This document shows, one piece after another, positions 38,652 to 46,850 of a stretch of DNA of 64,000 nt. The notes under the pieces were generated by a model. It was given only the letters and a program-made list of their open reading frames with translations. It had not been told where the DNA came from and did no database searches. The position numbers and the translations under genes were made by a program. Source of the DNA: an uncultured Prevotella sp. (GTDB lineage Bacteria; Bacteroidota; Bacteroidia; Bacteroidales; Bacteroidaceae); contig CAMJDL010000003.1 of assembly GCA_946404405.1 (NCBI GenBank), forward strand, positions 62,001 through 126,000, in the 5' to 3' direction. Numbering within the stretch: position 1 is the stretch's first letter; each line of letters opens with the position of its first letter.

Positions 38652-39266
38652 TTAAAGGATGGCGTTCAACATGGCTGTCCAGTCCTCATTGTTCTGGGGA
38701 CAAAGCGTCTGCATGCCCATAGCAGCTGCAACTTCTACGTTTCGCGGACCATCGTCCACGAAAATCGTTTCTTCAGGCAATGACTGCTGCCCTTTGAGCA
38801 TGATTTCGAAAATCTCGCGCTTTGGCTTCATGACCTTACACTCATAGCTCAGGTACATCGCATCGAAGAAATAGCCAATGGGATGCCCTTCGCCATCGAA
38901 ATCCACGTTAGCCCATTGCATCATGAAAGGATTCGTGTTCGACAGCAGACAGACCTTATAGCCCTTGGCACGCAAGTCCATAATAGTCTCCAGATTACGA
39001 TGGGGTACATGGTCCACATAGCCGTGCCAAGCCGTGTAGCACTCCTCCATCGACAGTTCCCGTCCAACCATGACACTCAGCTCCCTGCGAAACTCCTCAG
39101 CAGTTATCTGACCCGATTCCAGAGCGCCGAAGATGCCCTTCTGCTCGAAGGCGTCAAGATGTCGACGAGCTTCCTTCAGTCCTATTTCCTCAAACCGTCT
39201 GACAGCCTGCTCATAGCTCAGTGCCAGCACCACGCCACCCAAATCAAATGCAATATTCTTAATCAT
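38652..39266 (-). CDS. HAD-superfamily hydrolase
   Basis: 204 residues from ATG 39266. HAD motif I is FDLGGVVL (second Asp replaced by Gly), motif II is CLLSNTNP, the lysine is in VMKPKREIFE, and motif IV is IFVDDGPRNVEVA. The DLGG variant of motif I is seen in YihX/epoxide-hydrolase-like members, where phosphatase activity on sugar phosphates is known. Cytoplasmic. It lies 2 bases after the large surface-protein gene and is probably co-transcribed with it. Confidence 0.82.
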   Translation of the reverse strand: MIKNIAFDLGGVVLALSYEQAVRRFEEIGLKEARRHLDAFEQKGIFGALESGQITAEEFRRELSVMVGRELSMEECYTAWHGYVDHVPHRNLETIMDLRAKGYKVCLLSNTNPFMMQWANVDFDGEGHPIGYFFDAMYLSYECKVMKPKREIFEIMLKGQQSLPEETIFVDDGPRNVEVAAAMGMQTLCPQNNEDWTAMLNAIL

Positions 39267-39268
39267 GT

Positions 39269-41368
39269 TCACTTTAGCAGAACTTTTCGGCCATTGACTA
39301 TATTCAATCCCTTCTGCAAGGAACTGATGCGCTGGCCTTGGAGGTTGTAGATGCCGTCTCTCGGCTCTACCTTCTTACTCTTAACCTCTACGATTCCTGT
39401 GGCTTTTGTATCAAATTGGCCAGTGAAAGACTCATGGCTATTCTCTACCGTAACTGAGTAGCGGCCTTTGGGATAGGCAGAGATGTCGATGCTGAGGGCT
39501 ACGATGTTGCCAGTGTTGATGGCCTTTTCGTAGACAACTTTGCCTGATTCGTCGTTAATGCGTACCAAGTAGGCTTCGGCAAGTGGGGCGAGATTGATAC
39601 CTAACTGTTGGTCGTTGTATTCGCCATATAGCGGCTGCTCAGCCCCTCTCCTCTTGGGCGCTTTGGGCTTGTCCTTGACAATATGGGTGAAGTCGAAGCG
39701 ACTTTTTGGTGCATTCGATGTCTCTGGGGTTGCTCCATCCTGATATTCGTCATTGAGGTAGATGACTTCATCACCAACGGTACATGACATCAGGAACTCC
39801 GGCACAGGATCATCTAATATCGGATCAATTGGAATTCTAGTTGGTCCATCAATATCTCCGACACCTTCCAGCCAGAAGGTACTATGGAAATGTTGGCCTT
39901 CATTTCCGCACATCATAATGTCTCTGTAAACACCTTTAAATCCTTCTATTTCTCCTGTCTGCTTCGGTCCTATTATGAAAGGTGAGGAACCATCCACATT
40001 TAAGAACTGCAGGGTGTCGTTGGCTTCGAGTGAGAAGTCATACTTCAGCGTCATAGTCTGTTTTCTCTCGTCGTACATATACACTTTCTTGTTCTCTTCG
40101 TACCATGCTCCCACTTTGGTCAGGGAAGGTCTTGGTGTCCAGTATTCATTTGAGTAATTTGGACTGACATACCGTTGGCACATCATCTGCTTGCAGGTTT
40201 TTCCGCTGATGATCGTATCGCCATCAAAGTAATAGTAGTCAACCACCTGTACAGGATTGCCCGAAATGGTTCCCACCTTCCATACTTTACCTTCTTCAAT
40301 CATTGGGCGATAGGCCATTTGTGGCGTCTTGTTGATGACGGGATGTTCCTCGCCATAAACGTAGTAATTCAAGTTTGGGTCAAAACCTGAAACATAGAAG
40401 TCTGTATGATGATAGCTCATGGTATCTGTATCAGGTGAGACTTCCCATGGCGTGAGCGAAATCTCATGCACCAACGGGTCTTCAGTAGGTCTCTCACAGA
40501 TAAAGGCATAGTTGTTAGATGCGTATTGGGTGTACACATCTCCGTAGATGTGTAGGCGGTTGCCTTCCAATTCGTAGGTTAGGTGATGACGTTTATCGTC
40601 GTATTCTGCATGGGATTTACCCGTTGGCATATTACAGCCATGCATAGGAATGGTATAAAATGAGAAAGGTAGATAGTCGTTTTTACCATAGCCTGTTTCA
40701 TTATTTTTTCTTACTACGTAAGCCAGATTAGAATCAAATTTCATATAACCATTGTCTATCATACCGAACACGTTCTCAAGAGCTCCAATACATTCCACCC
40801 ATGTGGCGACCTCATCGTATCCGCCTGCCCCGTTTTCACGACCAATAGTCCATGTACGTAACCAACGATAATTTGTCTCCAATGTGTCCGCAACAAGGGT
40901 TGAAGATGTTGCGATTTTGGGTCCGTCAGTCAGCCAACCCTGCTTCAGTACCTTGCAGTTCACAGGCTGGTCAAAGCCAAACTCGTAAGTGAATGTATCA
41001 CCCTCTTTGAGTGAAAAATCATACATCATAATGTCCTTGCCTGTTGCCTCGTCATACTTATACACACGACGATTCTCCTCACGGTACAGTCCTGCCTCTT
41101 GATCTTCACACTCTGCAATTAAAATTCGTCGTGTGTGAAGGTATGTCTTGCCGTTACGCTTCACTTCCTCATACATTCTGTATTTTGAATGACTACACCC
41201 ATAGTATGGACGCCCGTTTATGTTTTCGTATGCGTATGGTATGACCACAAGCCACTGCTTACCTCCCTCCACAAAGGGAATGTAGTCGGAATTATCTGTG
41301 TTACTTACTTGAGCCGACATAGATAATGAAGCCAGCACATACGCAATGAATAATAATGTTCGTTTCAT
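39269..41368 (-). CDS. Large secreted protein with two repeated domains, DUF3244-like domain and type IX sorting tail
   Basis: 699 residues. After a signal peptide (SLSMSAQ) a domain occurs twice: FVEGGKQWLVV...VYKYDEATGKDIMMYDFSLKEGDTFTY (about 30-150) and MIEEGKVWKVG...VYMYDERKQTMTLKYDFSLEANDTLQF (about 350-470). A DUF3244-like beta domain (residues about 590-650, YLVRINDESGKVVYEKAI) comes next. The C-terminus GIYNLQGQRISSLQKGLNIV ending in KVLLK is a sorting signal for the SprA/PorT pathway. I recall similar multi-copy families in Prevotella. Function unknown. Confidence 0.75.
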   Translation of the reverse strand: MKRTLLFIAYVLASLSMSAQVSNTDNSDYIPFVEGGKQWLVVIPYAYENINGRPYYGCSHSKYRMYEEVKRNGKTYLHTRRILIAECEDQEAGLYREENRRVYKYDEATGKDIMMYDFSLKEGDTFTYEFGFDQPVNCKVLKQGWLTDGPKIATSSTLVADTLETNYRWLRTWTIGRENGAGGYDEVATWVECIGALENVFGMIDNGYMKFDSNLAYVVRKNNETGYGKNDYLPFSFYTIPMHGCNMPTGKSHAEYDDKRHHLTYELEGNRLHIYGDVYTQYASNNYAFICERPTEDPLVHEISLTPWEVSPDTDTMSYHHTDFYVSGFDPNLNYYVYGEEHPVINKTPQMAYRPMIEEGKVWKVGTISGNPVQVVDYYYFDGDTIISGKTCKQMMCQRYVSPNYSNEYWTPRPSLTKVGAWYEENKKVYMYDERKQTMTLKYDFSLEANDTLQFLNVDGSSPFIIGPKQTGEIEGFKGVYRDIMMCGNEGQHFHSTFWLEGVGDIDGPTRIPIDPILDDPVPEFLMSCTVGDEVIYLNDEYQDGATPETSNAPKSRFDFTHIVKDKPKAPKRRGAEQPLYGEYNDQQLGINLAPLAEAYLVRINDESGKVVYEKAINTGNIVALSIDISAYPKGRYSVTVENSHESFTGQFDTKATGIVEVKSKKVEPRDGIYNLQGQRISSLQKGLNIVNGRKVLLK

Positions 41369-41384
41369 ATCTTTTTGCTTTTTG

Positions 41385-42770
41385 TTATTTCGTCAATATT
41401 TGTTCCAATGTGATGTCTGGATTGGTCTCTCCAAACACATCCTTCTTCAGTTTTAGCTTACGATGCTGAACGGCAGAGACGGTGATACAGTAGATGTTGC
41501 CGATGGTGCGGTTGCTGATGCCAAGTCGAGTGAGGATACACAAGCGGATGTCGTCTTCCTGCATATTGGGGTACTGCTCACGGAGGTTGGCGAATCGGTT
41601 GTTGTCGATGGCATTGAGCGTTCGTTCTATCTCGTTCCATTCGTGTGGTTTAAGGGTAATGAGCGAATCACCGCTTTGATTGAGCTTCTTCATCACTTCC
41701 GTCCGTTCAAGAATGAAGTTTTGGAGAAATGCCACCACTTCGTTGGCCTGATGCAACATGGTCTGCTGATGCTCTGCCTCCTGCTGTAACTGACGTTTCT
41801 CCTGGCGCTGTGCCCTCATCCTATATCGAACCACCAAGACCATCGCTGAGATGACGATGAGTGATGCTATAACTATAATGAATAATGTACGTGCGTACAT
41901 CTGTGAGCGATACTCCAGTTGCTGGTTTTCCATTTCCTGACGCAACGTCTCCTGATAATACTGGTCTTTCTGTTCTAGTGCCTTGTAATAGAAGTCCTCT
42001 ATTTGGTCGAAGGCTTCAGCCACGCTATCCTCCACTTGTGTGGCCCCCATGCGTCGGAGCGCTATCTTGGCGAGGTTGCTTTGCACGATATAAGCCAGAT
42101 GGACATCATCAGCAGGATTAATCTTTCGATAGACTGTTTCTGCTGAGTCAAGCATGTTGAGGCTGAGGTAACTGCGGGCCAATACTTGTAATGGGCCTGG
42201 TCGCAGGTTGTCTGTCGCCACAGATTCTGCCTGATGAGCATAGTCGAGTGCCTGACGGTAATCCTCCTTTGCCCAAGCAATGTTGGCAAGACTGGTCAAT
42301 GTCTGGCACATCATGTCGTTCATTCGCTTTTGCTTAGCTACGTCGTATGCACGATGAATGAAACTGAGTGCTTCGTTGAATGAACCCTCGTTGATAAAAG
42401 CCACTTGTGCAGCGAAAGTGCCTGCATAGTCAAGTAAGAGGACGTAATTGTGGTCATCGTCAGGATGCTGCTCGTAGATGGCCAGCGCTTTCTTCATCAG
42501 TCGTAGAGCCTCCTCAGGGTTACTCTGCGACAAAGCCTCTGCCAATCGCTGGTATGCAATATAATTGGTATGCCAGTCTTTTGATTCTTCAGCCAAACGG
42601 ATGGTTTTCCGTAATAACGATTCACCCAAACGGACGCTGTCGTTGGCCAAGGCAGCTTCAGCCTCCTCCAGACATGCTTTCGCTGTCTGAGGATGCTGAT
42701 CTTGCTGCTTGCAACTATAGGCAACCAGCAGAACACCTATCATGAATATGTATACCGTCTTCGTAAACAT
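41385..42770 (-). CDS. Membrane-bound TPR regulator with C-terminal HTH
   Basis: 461 residues from ATG 42770. An earlier ATG at 42791 lies before the predicted transcript start, because the -7 box is at 42789-42796. A lipoprotein-like signal (LLVAYSC) is followed by tetratricopeptide repeats (residues about 30-260), one membrane span (ARTLFIIVIASLIVISAMVLVV, about 290-312), a coiled coil and a LuxR/GerE-like helix-turn-helix (DIRLCILTRLGISNRTIGNIYCITVSAVQHRKLKLKK). This layout is a one-component periplasm-to-DNA sensor type common in Bacteroidales. Target genes are unknown; the neighbouring surface protein is a candidate. Confidence 0.78.
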   Translation of the reverse strand: MFTKTVYIFMIGVLLVAYSCKQQDQHPQTAKACLEEAEAALANDSVRLGESLLRKTIRLAEESKDWHTNYIAYQRLAEALSQSNPEEALRLMKKALAIYEQHPDDDHNYVLLLDYAGTFAAQVAFINEGSFNEALSFIHRAYDVAKQKRMNDMMCQTLTSLANIAWAKEDYRQALDYAHQAESVATDNLRPGPLQVLARSYLSLNMLDSAETVYRKINPADDVHLAYIVQSNLAKIALRRMGATQVEDSVAEAFDQIEDFYYKALEQKDQYYQETLRQEMENQQLEYRSQMYARTLFIIVIASLIVISAMVLVVRYRMRAQRQEKRQLQQEAEHQQTMLHQANEVVAFLQNFILERTEVMKKLNQSGDSLITLKPHEWNEIERTLNAIDNNRFANLREQYPNMQEDDIRLCILTRLGISNRTIGNIYCITVSAVQHRKLKLKKDVFGETNPDITLEQILTK

Positions 42771-42788
42771 AGTTGTTGGTTTCCGATG

Positions 42789-42796
42789 CAAAGATA
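42789..42796 (-). promoter_or_regulatory. -7 promoter box of the TPR regulator
   Basis: TATCTTTG on the minus strand. It rules out the upstream ATG at 42791 as start. The 21-bp array lies 116 bases farther upstream. Confidence 0.7.
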
Positions 42797-42911
42797 CAAC
42801 TTTTTCTCTTACGTTGTATCAAATACCTATGGAAAATACGCAAATGAGATACAAACAAAAACCGTTGCTAATCAATGAATTGCAAAATAAAGCTAGCAAT
42901 ACCCTATGGAA

Positions 42912-42993
42912 AATTAAATCACCGACGGTGAATTCTCGTTCATCGGCGGCGAATTATCGTTCAACGCCAGCGAATTAACGTTCATCGACGGCG
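42912..42993. repeat. Array of four 19-21-bp near-palindromic units
   Basis: Three 21-bp units (42931-42951, 42952-42972, 42973-42993) and a 19-bp first unit. Cores read TCACCGACGGTGAA, TTCATCGGCGGCGAA, TTCAACGCCAGCGAA and TTCATCGACGGCGAA, each a near-palindrome and each followed by AATT or AAC. It lies in the 309-base gap upstream of the TPR regulator. Nothing else is seen there apart from the promoter and the terminator at 43034. Confidence 0.88.
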
Positions 42994-43033
42994 AACGAAC
43001 TATAAGTAACGGTTTACGACCTTTATGTAAGTA

Positions 43034-43072
43034 GCAAAAGGGCCTTTTGTTATAAGCGAAAGGCCCTTTTGC
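43034..43072 (-). terminator. Terminator after the efflux operon
   Basis: A perfect 14-bp stem, GCAAAAGGGCCTTT (43034-43047) against AAAGGCCCTTTTGC (43059-43072), just past the tolC-like stop. Confidence 0.8.
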
Positions 43073-43079
43073 TTAATTG

Positions 43080-44408
43080 CTAGAAGCTTAACTCCTTGCC
43101 GCGATAGAAGTCGAGGAGGGCTGTCTGGTAGAGGTATTCATAGCGAGCCTGGGCAAGGTCGCTCTCTGCATTCAGATAGTTGTTCTTTGCCTCGTTGAAC
43201 TCGGTGATAGTGGCCTTGCCGTTCTCGTACTTGGCCTGGGTTAGCGTAAAGGCATCACGGCTGGATTGGGCTGCTGTCTCGCTGCTGGCGTACTTGCTAC
43301 TGGCAGCAACGGCATTGTAGTAGGCCTGCTGGATTTCCTTGTAGAGCGACTTCTTGACGTTGTCGAACTGCAACACTTGATTTTCGCGGTCAATCTTGGC
43401 GCTACGGATGTTGTTGCGTGTCTGGAAGCGGTTGAAGATGGGCACGCTAAGGTTAAGACCGATATACTGCGAGAAATTGTTCTTCATCTGCGTAGCAAAG
43501 GGGTCGGCAGGCATACCGTTTGTCTTGTAGTAGTTGGTCTGCAAACCTGCGCTGAGGCTGAGTGTAGGATAGTTGCCAGCTTTAGCAATATCGATATTAC
43601 GCTCGCTGGCAGTGAGGCGGAGCTGTTCAGCCTGGACTTCAGGCTTGATAGCAAGGGCTTCTTGGTAAATGGCATCGGGAGAGAGACCTGTCGGGAAACC
43701 GACGGGAGTAGTGGCGAGGTTAGGACGGACGATGGTGAAGCCCTCGGGGGATGGGAGCTCAAGGAGTTGGGTTAAAGACAGCAGGGAGAGCTGCAGGGTA
43801 TTGTCTGCCTGTGTCGCTGTCAGCTTGGCCTTAGCCAATGTGGCCTGCTGCTGCGAGAGCTGGGCCAAACTGGCTTTGCCATTGTTGACGAAAGCCTGCA
43901 GACGTACCACCTGGGCAGAGTCGATGTCAATCTGACGATGAGCCACGTCGGCAATCTCCATATTATACAGGATTTGCACGTAAGCCTGAGCCACCTGGGT
44001 ACGGATATCGTTCTTGGCCTTTTCCAAATCCTTTGTCGCAGCCTCAAGGTTCAACTGGTTCAGCTTGATGGTGTTGGGAATCTGGAAACCGGTAAAGATG
44101 GGTATGCTGGTACCCAGGCTGAAACTGGTGCTGCTGGTCGAGCGATTGGTATAGGTATTGTCGAGCGTCAGACCACGACCGAAGCTGAAACTCTCAGAGG
44201 CCGAGGCATTGAGGTCTGGCAGACGCGAGTTCTTAGCTGTGGACAGTTGGAGCTCGCGCTGTTCGCGACTGTTCTCACGCTGTTTGATGCTGATGTTATG
44301 CTCGACGGCATAATTGCAGCATTCACGGAGGTCCCAAGCGTGGGGTTGGGCTGTTATATGCTGGGGCAAAACCGCAGCAAACAGCAAACTAATTAAAAGC
44401 TGCTTCAT
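43080..44408 (-). CDS. TolC-family outer-membrane efflux protein
   Basis: 442 residues with a signal peptide (ending HITAQ). Two long helical repeats typical of TolC are seen (LRECCNYAVEHNISIKQRENSREQRELQL; ATKDLEKAKNDIRTQVAQAYVQILYNMEIADVAHRQID, and the matching second half). It forms the exit duct of the tripartite pump encoded upstream. Last gene of the operon, 3 bases after the fusion protein. Confidence 0.9.
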   Translation of the reverse strand: MKQLLISLLFAAVLPQHITAQPHAWDLRECCNYAVEHNISIKQRENSREQRELQLSTAKNSRLPDLNASASESFSFGRGLTLDNTYTNRSTSSTSFSLGTSIPIFTGFQIPNTIKLNQLNLEAATKDLEKAKNDIRTQVAQAYVQILYNMEIADVAHRQIDIDSAQVVRLQAFVNNGKASLAQLSQQQATLAKAKLTATQADNTLQLSLLSLTQLLELPSPEGFTIVRPNLATTPVGFPTGLSPDAIYQEALAIKPEVQAEQLRLTASERNIDIAKAGNYPTLSLSAGLQTNYYKTNGMPADPFATQMKNNFSQYIGLNLSVPIFNRFQTRNNIRSAKIDRENQVLQFDNVKKSLYKEIQQAYYNAVAASSKYASSETAAQSSRDAFTLTQAKYENGKATITEFNEAKNNYLNAESDLAQARYEYLYQTALLDFYRGKELSF

Positions 44409-44411
44409 GGC

Positions 44412-45527
44412 TTACTCCTCCTTGTTATCGTCAGTAATGATTTCAGGACCACGCACTTTCTCCTTGGCTGTCAGGCCCTTCTTGATTTCGATGTTCACAC
44501 CATCAGAGAGACCTGTTTCGACGTGGCGGCGCTCATAGTCTTTCTGTTTGTCGTCACCTTTCACCACATAGACGAAGGTCGAGTCACCACTGAACTCAAT
44601 AGCACTCTCAGGAATGGTGAGCACGTTGTCAGCCTTAGACAGTATGATTTCAGCGTTGGCACTATAGCCAGAACGGATCTTGTCGTCCTTGCCTACCCTA
44701 ACGGCAGCCTTGATTTCAAACTGGTTGGCACCATTGGTCTCCGTAGCCTTGGGCGAGATATATTCAAGGGCAGCATCGAAACTCATGTCCTGCAGGGCAC
44801 CGATGGTAATCTTCAAGGGAATGCCCATCGAGAGCTGACCCACCTCCGTTTCATCGATATTGCCACGGAATATGAGGTCGTTCATGTTAGCCACAGTGGC
44901 GATGGTGGTACCATCGTTGAAGGTGTTTGAATTGATGACCGAGTTACCCACCTTAACAGGGATGTCGAGAATGACACCGCTGATGGTAGAGCGGATAAGC
45001 GTTGACGAAGCCGAGGCATTGCTCTTCGAGAAACCATCGCGAACCACCTGCAGGGCATCCGTAGCAGCGCCCAGCTCGTGCTTGGCTTGACGCAACTGCT
45101 GTGACACCTTGTCGAATTCGTCAGCAGAAACGAGCTTCTGGTCGTAGAGGTTCTTTTCGCGTTCATAGTCGACCTTAGCCTGTTCCAGATTGATTTCAGC
45201 CAGACGAACACGGGCTTCAGAAGCACTCAAAGAGCTCATGTCGGGAATCACCTTCACCTTAGCGATGACCTCGCCCTGCTGCACATAGTCGCCAGCTTCC
45301 TTCAGAATCTCTGTGATGATTCCAGAAATCTGAGGCTTGACATAGACCTCGTTACGAGGCTCAATCTTACCAGTAATGATGGTGGTCTTCTGGATACTGT
45401 CCTGTTTAGGCGTAAACTCGGAGTACACGATCTCCTTGGGTTGGCTCTTCTGCCAGAGGAACACAAATGTTCCGATAAAAATCAACGCAATAACGACTGC
45501 GATAATAAGTTTGCTGTACTTTTTCAT
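44412..45527 (-). CDS. MacA/HlyD-type periplasmic adaptor (membrane fusion protein)
   Basis: 371 residues. An N-terminal membrane anchor (LIIAVVIALIFIGTFVFLW) precedes a biotinyl-lipoyl-like domain (YVKPQISGIITEILKEAGDYVQQGEVIAKV), an alpha-hairpin coiled coil (residues about 95-155) and beta-barrel domains (IPLKITIGAL; SGYSANAEIIL; VLTIPESAIEF). It links the inner-membrane permeases to the TolC-like duct. A period-8 repeat fills the gap to the upstream permease. Confidence 0.9.
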   Translation of the reverse strand: MKKYSKLIIAVVIALIFIGTFVFLWQKSQPKEIVYSEFTPKQDSIQKTTIITGKIEPRNEVYVKPQISGIITEILKEAGDYVQQGEVIAKVKVIPDMSSLSASEARVRLAEINLEQAKVDYEREKNLYDQKLVSADEFDKVSQQLRQAKHELGAATDALQVVRDGFSKSNASASSTLIRSTISGVILDIPVKVGNSVINSNTFNDGTTIATVANMNDLIFRGNIDETEVGQLSMGIPLKITIGALQDMSFDAALEYISPKATETNGANQFEIKAAVRVGKDDKIRSGYSANAEIILSKADNVLTIPESAIEFSGDSTFVYVVKGDDKQKDYERRHVETGLSDGVNIEIKKGLTAKEKVRGPEIITDDNKEE

Positions 45528-45533
45528 ATCTTT

Positions 45534-45565
45534 TACTTTTTTACCTTTTTACTTTTTTACCTTTA
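45534..45565. repeat. Period-8 satellite between permease and adaptor genes
   Basis: Units TACTTTTT, TACCTTTT, TACTTTTT, TACCTTTA on the plus strand. It fills the 35-base gap inside the operon and touches the permease stop codon. Confidence 0.85.
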
Positions 45566-46810
45566 TTCATCTCGCATGGCGTCTACGGGTTTTATCGACA
45601 TAGCACGTGCGGCAGGGGCAAGACCAGCCAGGACACCCATCGCTGACACCATGACGGCAGCGAAGATAGCTGTCCAGAAGCCCACTTGGAAATGAACTTG
45701 CACAATACCGTCCTCCGTATTGCCCATCTCCAACATCTGTAGAATCATGACGCCAAAGAGGATGCCACTCATACCCGCTACCAGCGTCAGCACGATACTC
45801 TCAGAGATGATTTGTCCCAGAATCATTTTGGGTGTTGCGCCAATAGCACGACGGATACCAATCTCCGTAGTACGCTCGCGAACGGTGACCATCATGATGT
45901 TCGACACACCAATGGCACCAGCCAATAGCGTTCCAAGACCTACCAGCCAGACGAGGAAGTTGACACCTTTAAAGAGGTTGTCGATCATCTGGAACAGCAC
46001 CTCCGTATTGAACACCATTGCCCCCTGTTCGTCAGTGGGGTCTACATAATGTGCACGGGCTATCGTCTCACGGATGCGGTCGGTTACTTTCGACATGACC
46101 ACGCCAGGACGACCTGTCACAGCTATCATATCAATACTTGTACCTCGGTTGTTAGCCTGCTGCATCATGGTCAGGGGCAGGATGACATTCGTACCAGCCT
46201 CGCCACCAAAGTTGATGCCTTCAGAAGTGTTGTAGTCGACACCCACAATCTGATAGTAGATGCCATTGATGCGAACCTTCTTGCCACAGGGGTCGCCGCC
46301 ACCAGGGAACAAGGCCTTGTAGGTCTTCTTCTGGATAACGCATACCTTACGGTGGTCGCGAATATCCGCATCGTTAATGTAGCGTCCGTAAAACATCTGC
46401 GGACTGTTGACACGCTGGTAGTCAGGCAGCGCACCGTTGATGCCTACTTCGGCCTTTCGTTCCTGGTAATACGCCGTTCCGCCATTAGAGAAAAGTAGTG
46501 GCGTGATGACGTCCAGTTCAGGAACGGCATGACGCAGACGGGCGACGTCCTTCTGGTCCATCGACCAGTAGCGTCCTTTGCGGAAGCCCTTGTAAGCTTT
46601 TGAGGTGGGTTGCGCCCATATCATAGCCGAATTGGTGGCAAAGCCTGCAAAGTTCTGTTCCAAGCCTTCCTTCAATGCCTGACCACCGCCCATCAGACCT
46701 ACCAACATAAAGACACCCCAGAATACGCCAAAGCCCGTCAGGAACGAGCGCGACTTGTTACGTGTCAGCGTGTCGAGTATTTCGCGATATGTATCTAAAT
46801 CTATTCTCAT
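45563..46810 (-). CDS. MacB-type ABC permease (second of two)
   Basis: 415 residues. An N-terminal span (FLTGFGVFWGVFMLVGLMGGG), a periplasmic MacB-PCD domain and three C-terminal spans with the FtsX motif (VSNIMMVTVRERTTEIGIRRAIGATPKMI). Together with the permease at 46844 and the ATPase at 48066 it forms a mechanotransmission-type efflux or lipoprotein-handling pump. It shares the family layout with its neighbour but the sequences differ clearly, so they probably act as a heterodimer. Confidence 0.9.
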   Translation of the reverse strand: MRIDLDTYREILDTLTRNKSRSFLTGFGVFWGVFMLVGLMGGGQALKEGLEQNFAGFATNSAMIWAQPTSKAYKGFRKGRYWSMDQKDVARLRHAVPELDVITPLLFSNGGTAYYQERKAEVGINGALPDYQRVNSPQMFYGRYINDADIRDHRKVCVIQKKTYKALFPGGGDPCGKKVRINGIYYQIVGVDYNTSEGINFGGEAGTNVILPLTMMQQANNRGTSIDMIAVTGRPGVVMSKVTDRIRETIARAHYVDPTDEQGAMVFNTEVLFQMIDNLFKGVNFLVWLVGLGTLLAGAIGVSNIMMVTVRERTTEIGIRRAIGATPKMILGQIISESIVLTLVAGMSGILFGVMILQMLEMGNTEDGIVQVHFQVGFWTAIFAAVMVSAMGVLAGLAPAARAMSIKPVDAMRDE

Positions 46811-46814
46811 ATTC

Positions 46815-46850
46815 TTCTAGTATTTCTAGTATATCTAGTTCATCTATTCG
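46815..46850. repeat. Period-9 satellite between the two permease genes
   Basis: Units TTCTAGTAT, TTCTAGTAT, ATCTAGTTC, ATCTATTCG. It fills the 33-base gap and covers the stop codon of the upstream permease. Confidence 0.8.

Noticed and set aside
42742..42978. 78-codon open frame opposite the TPR regulator start
   Set aside because: It covers the regulator's promoter and the palindromic array, with no promoter of its own.
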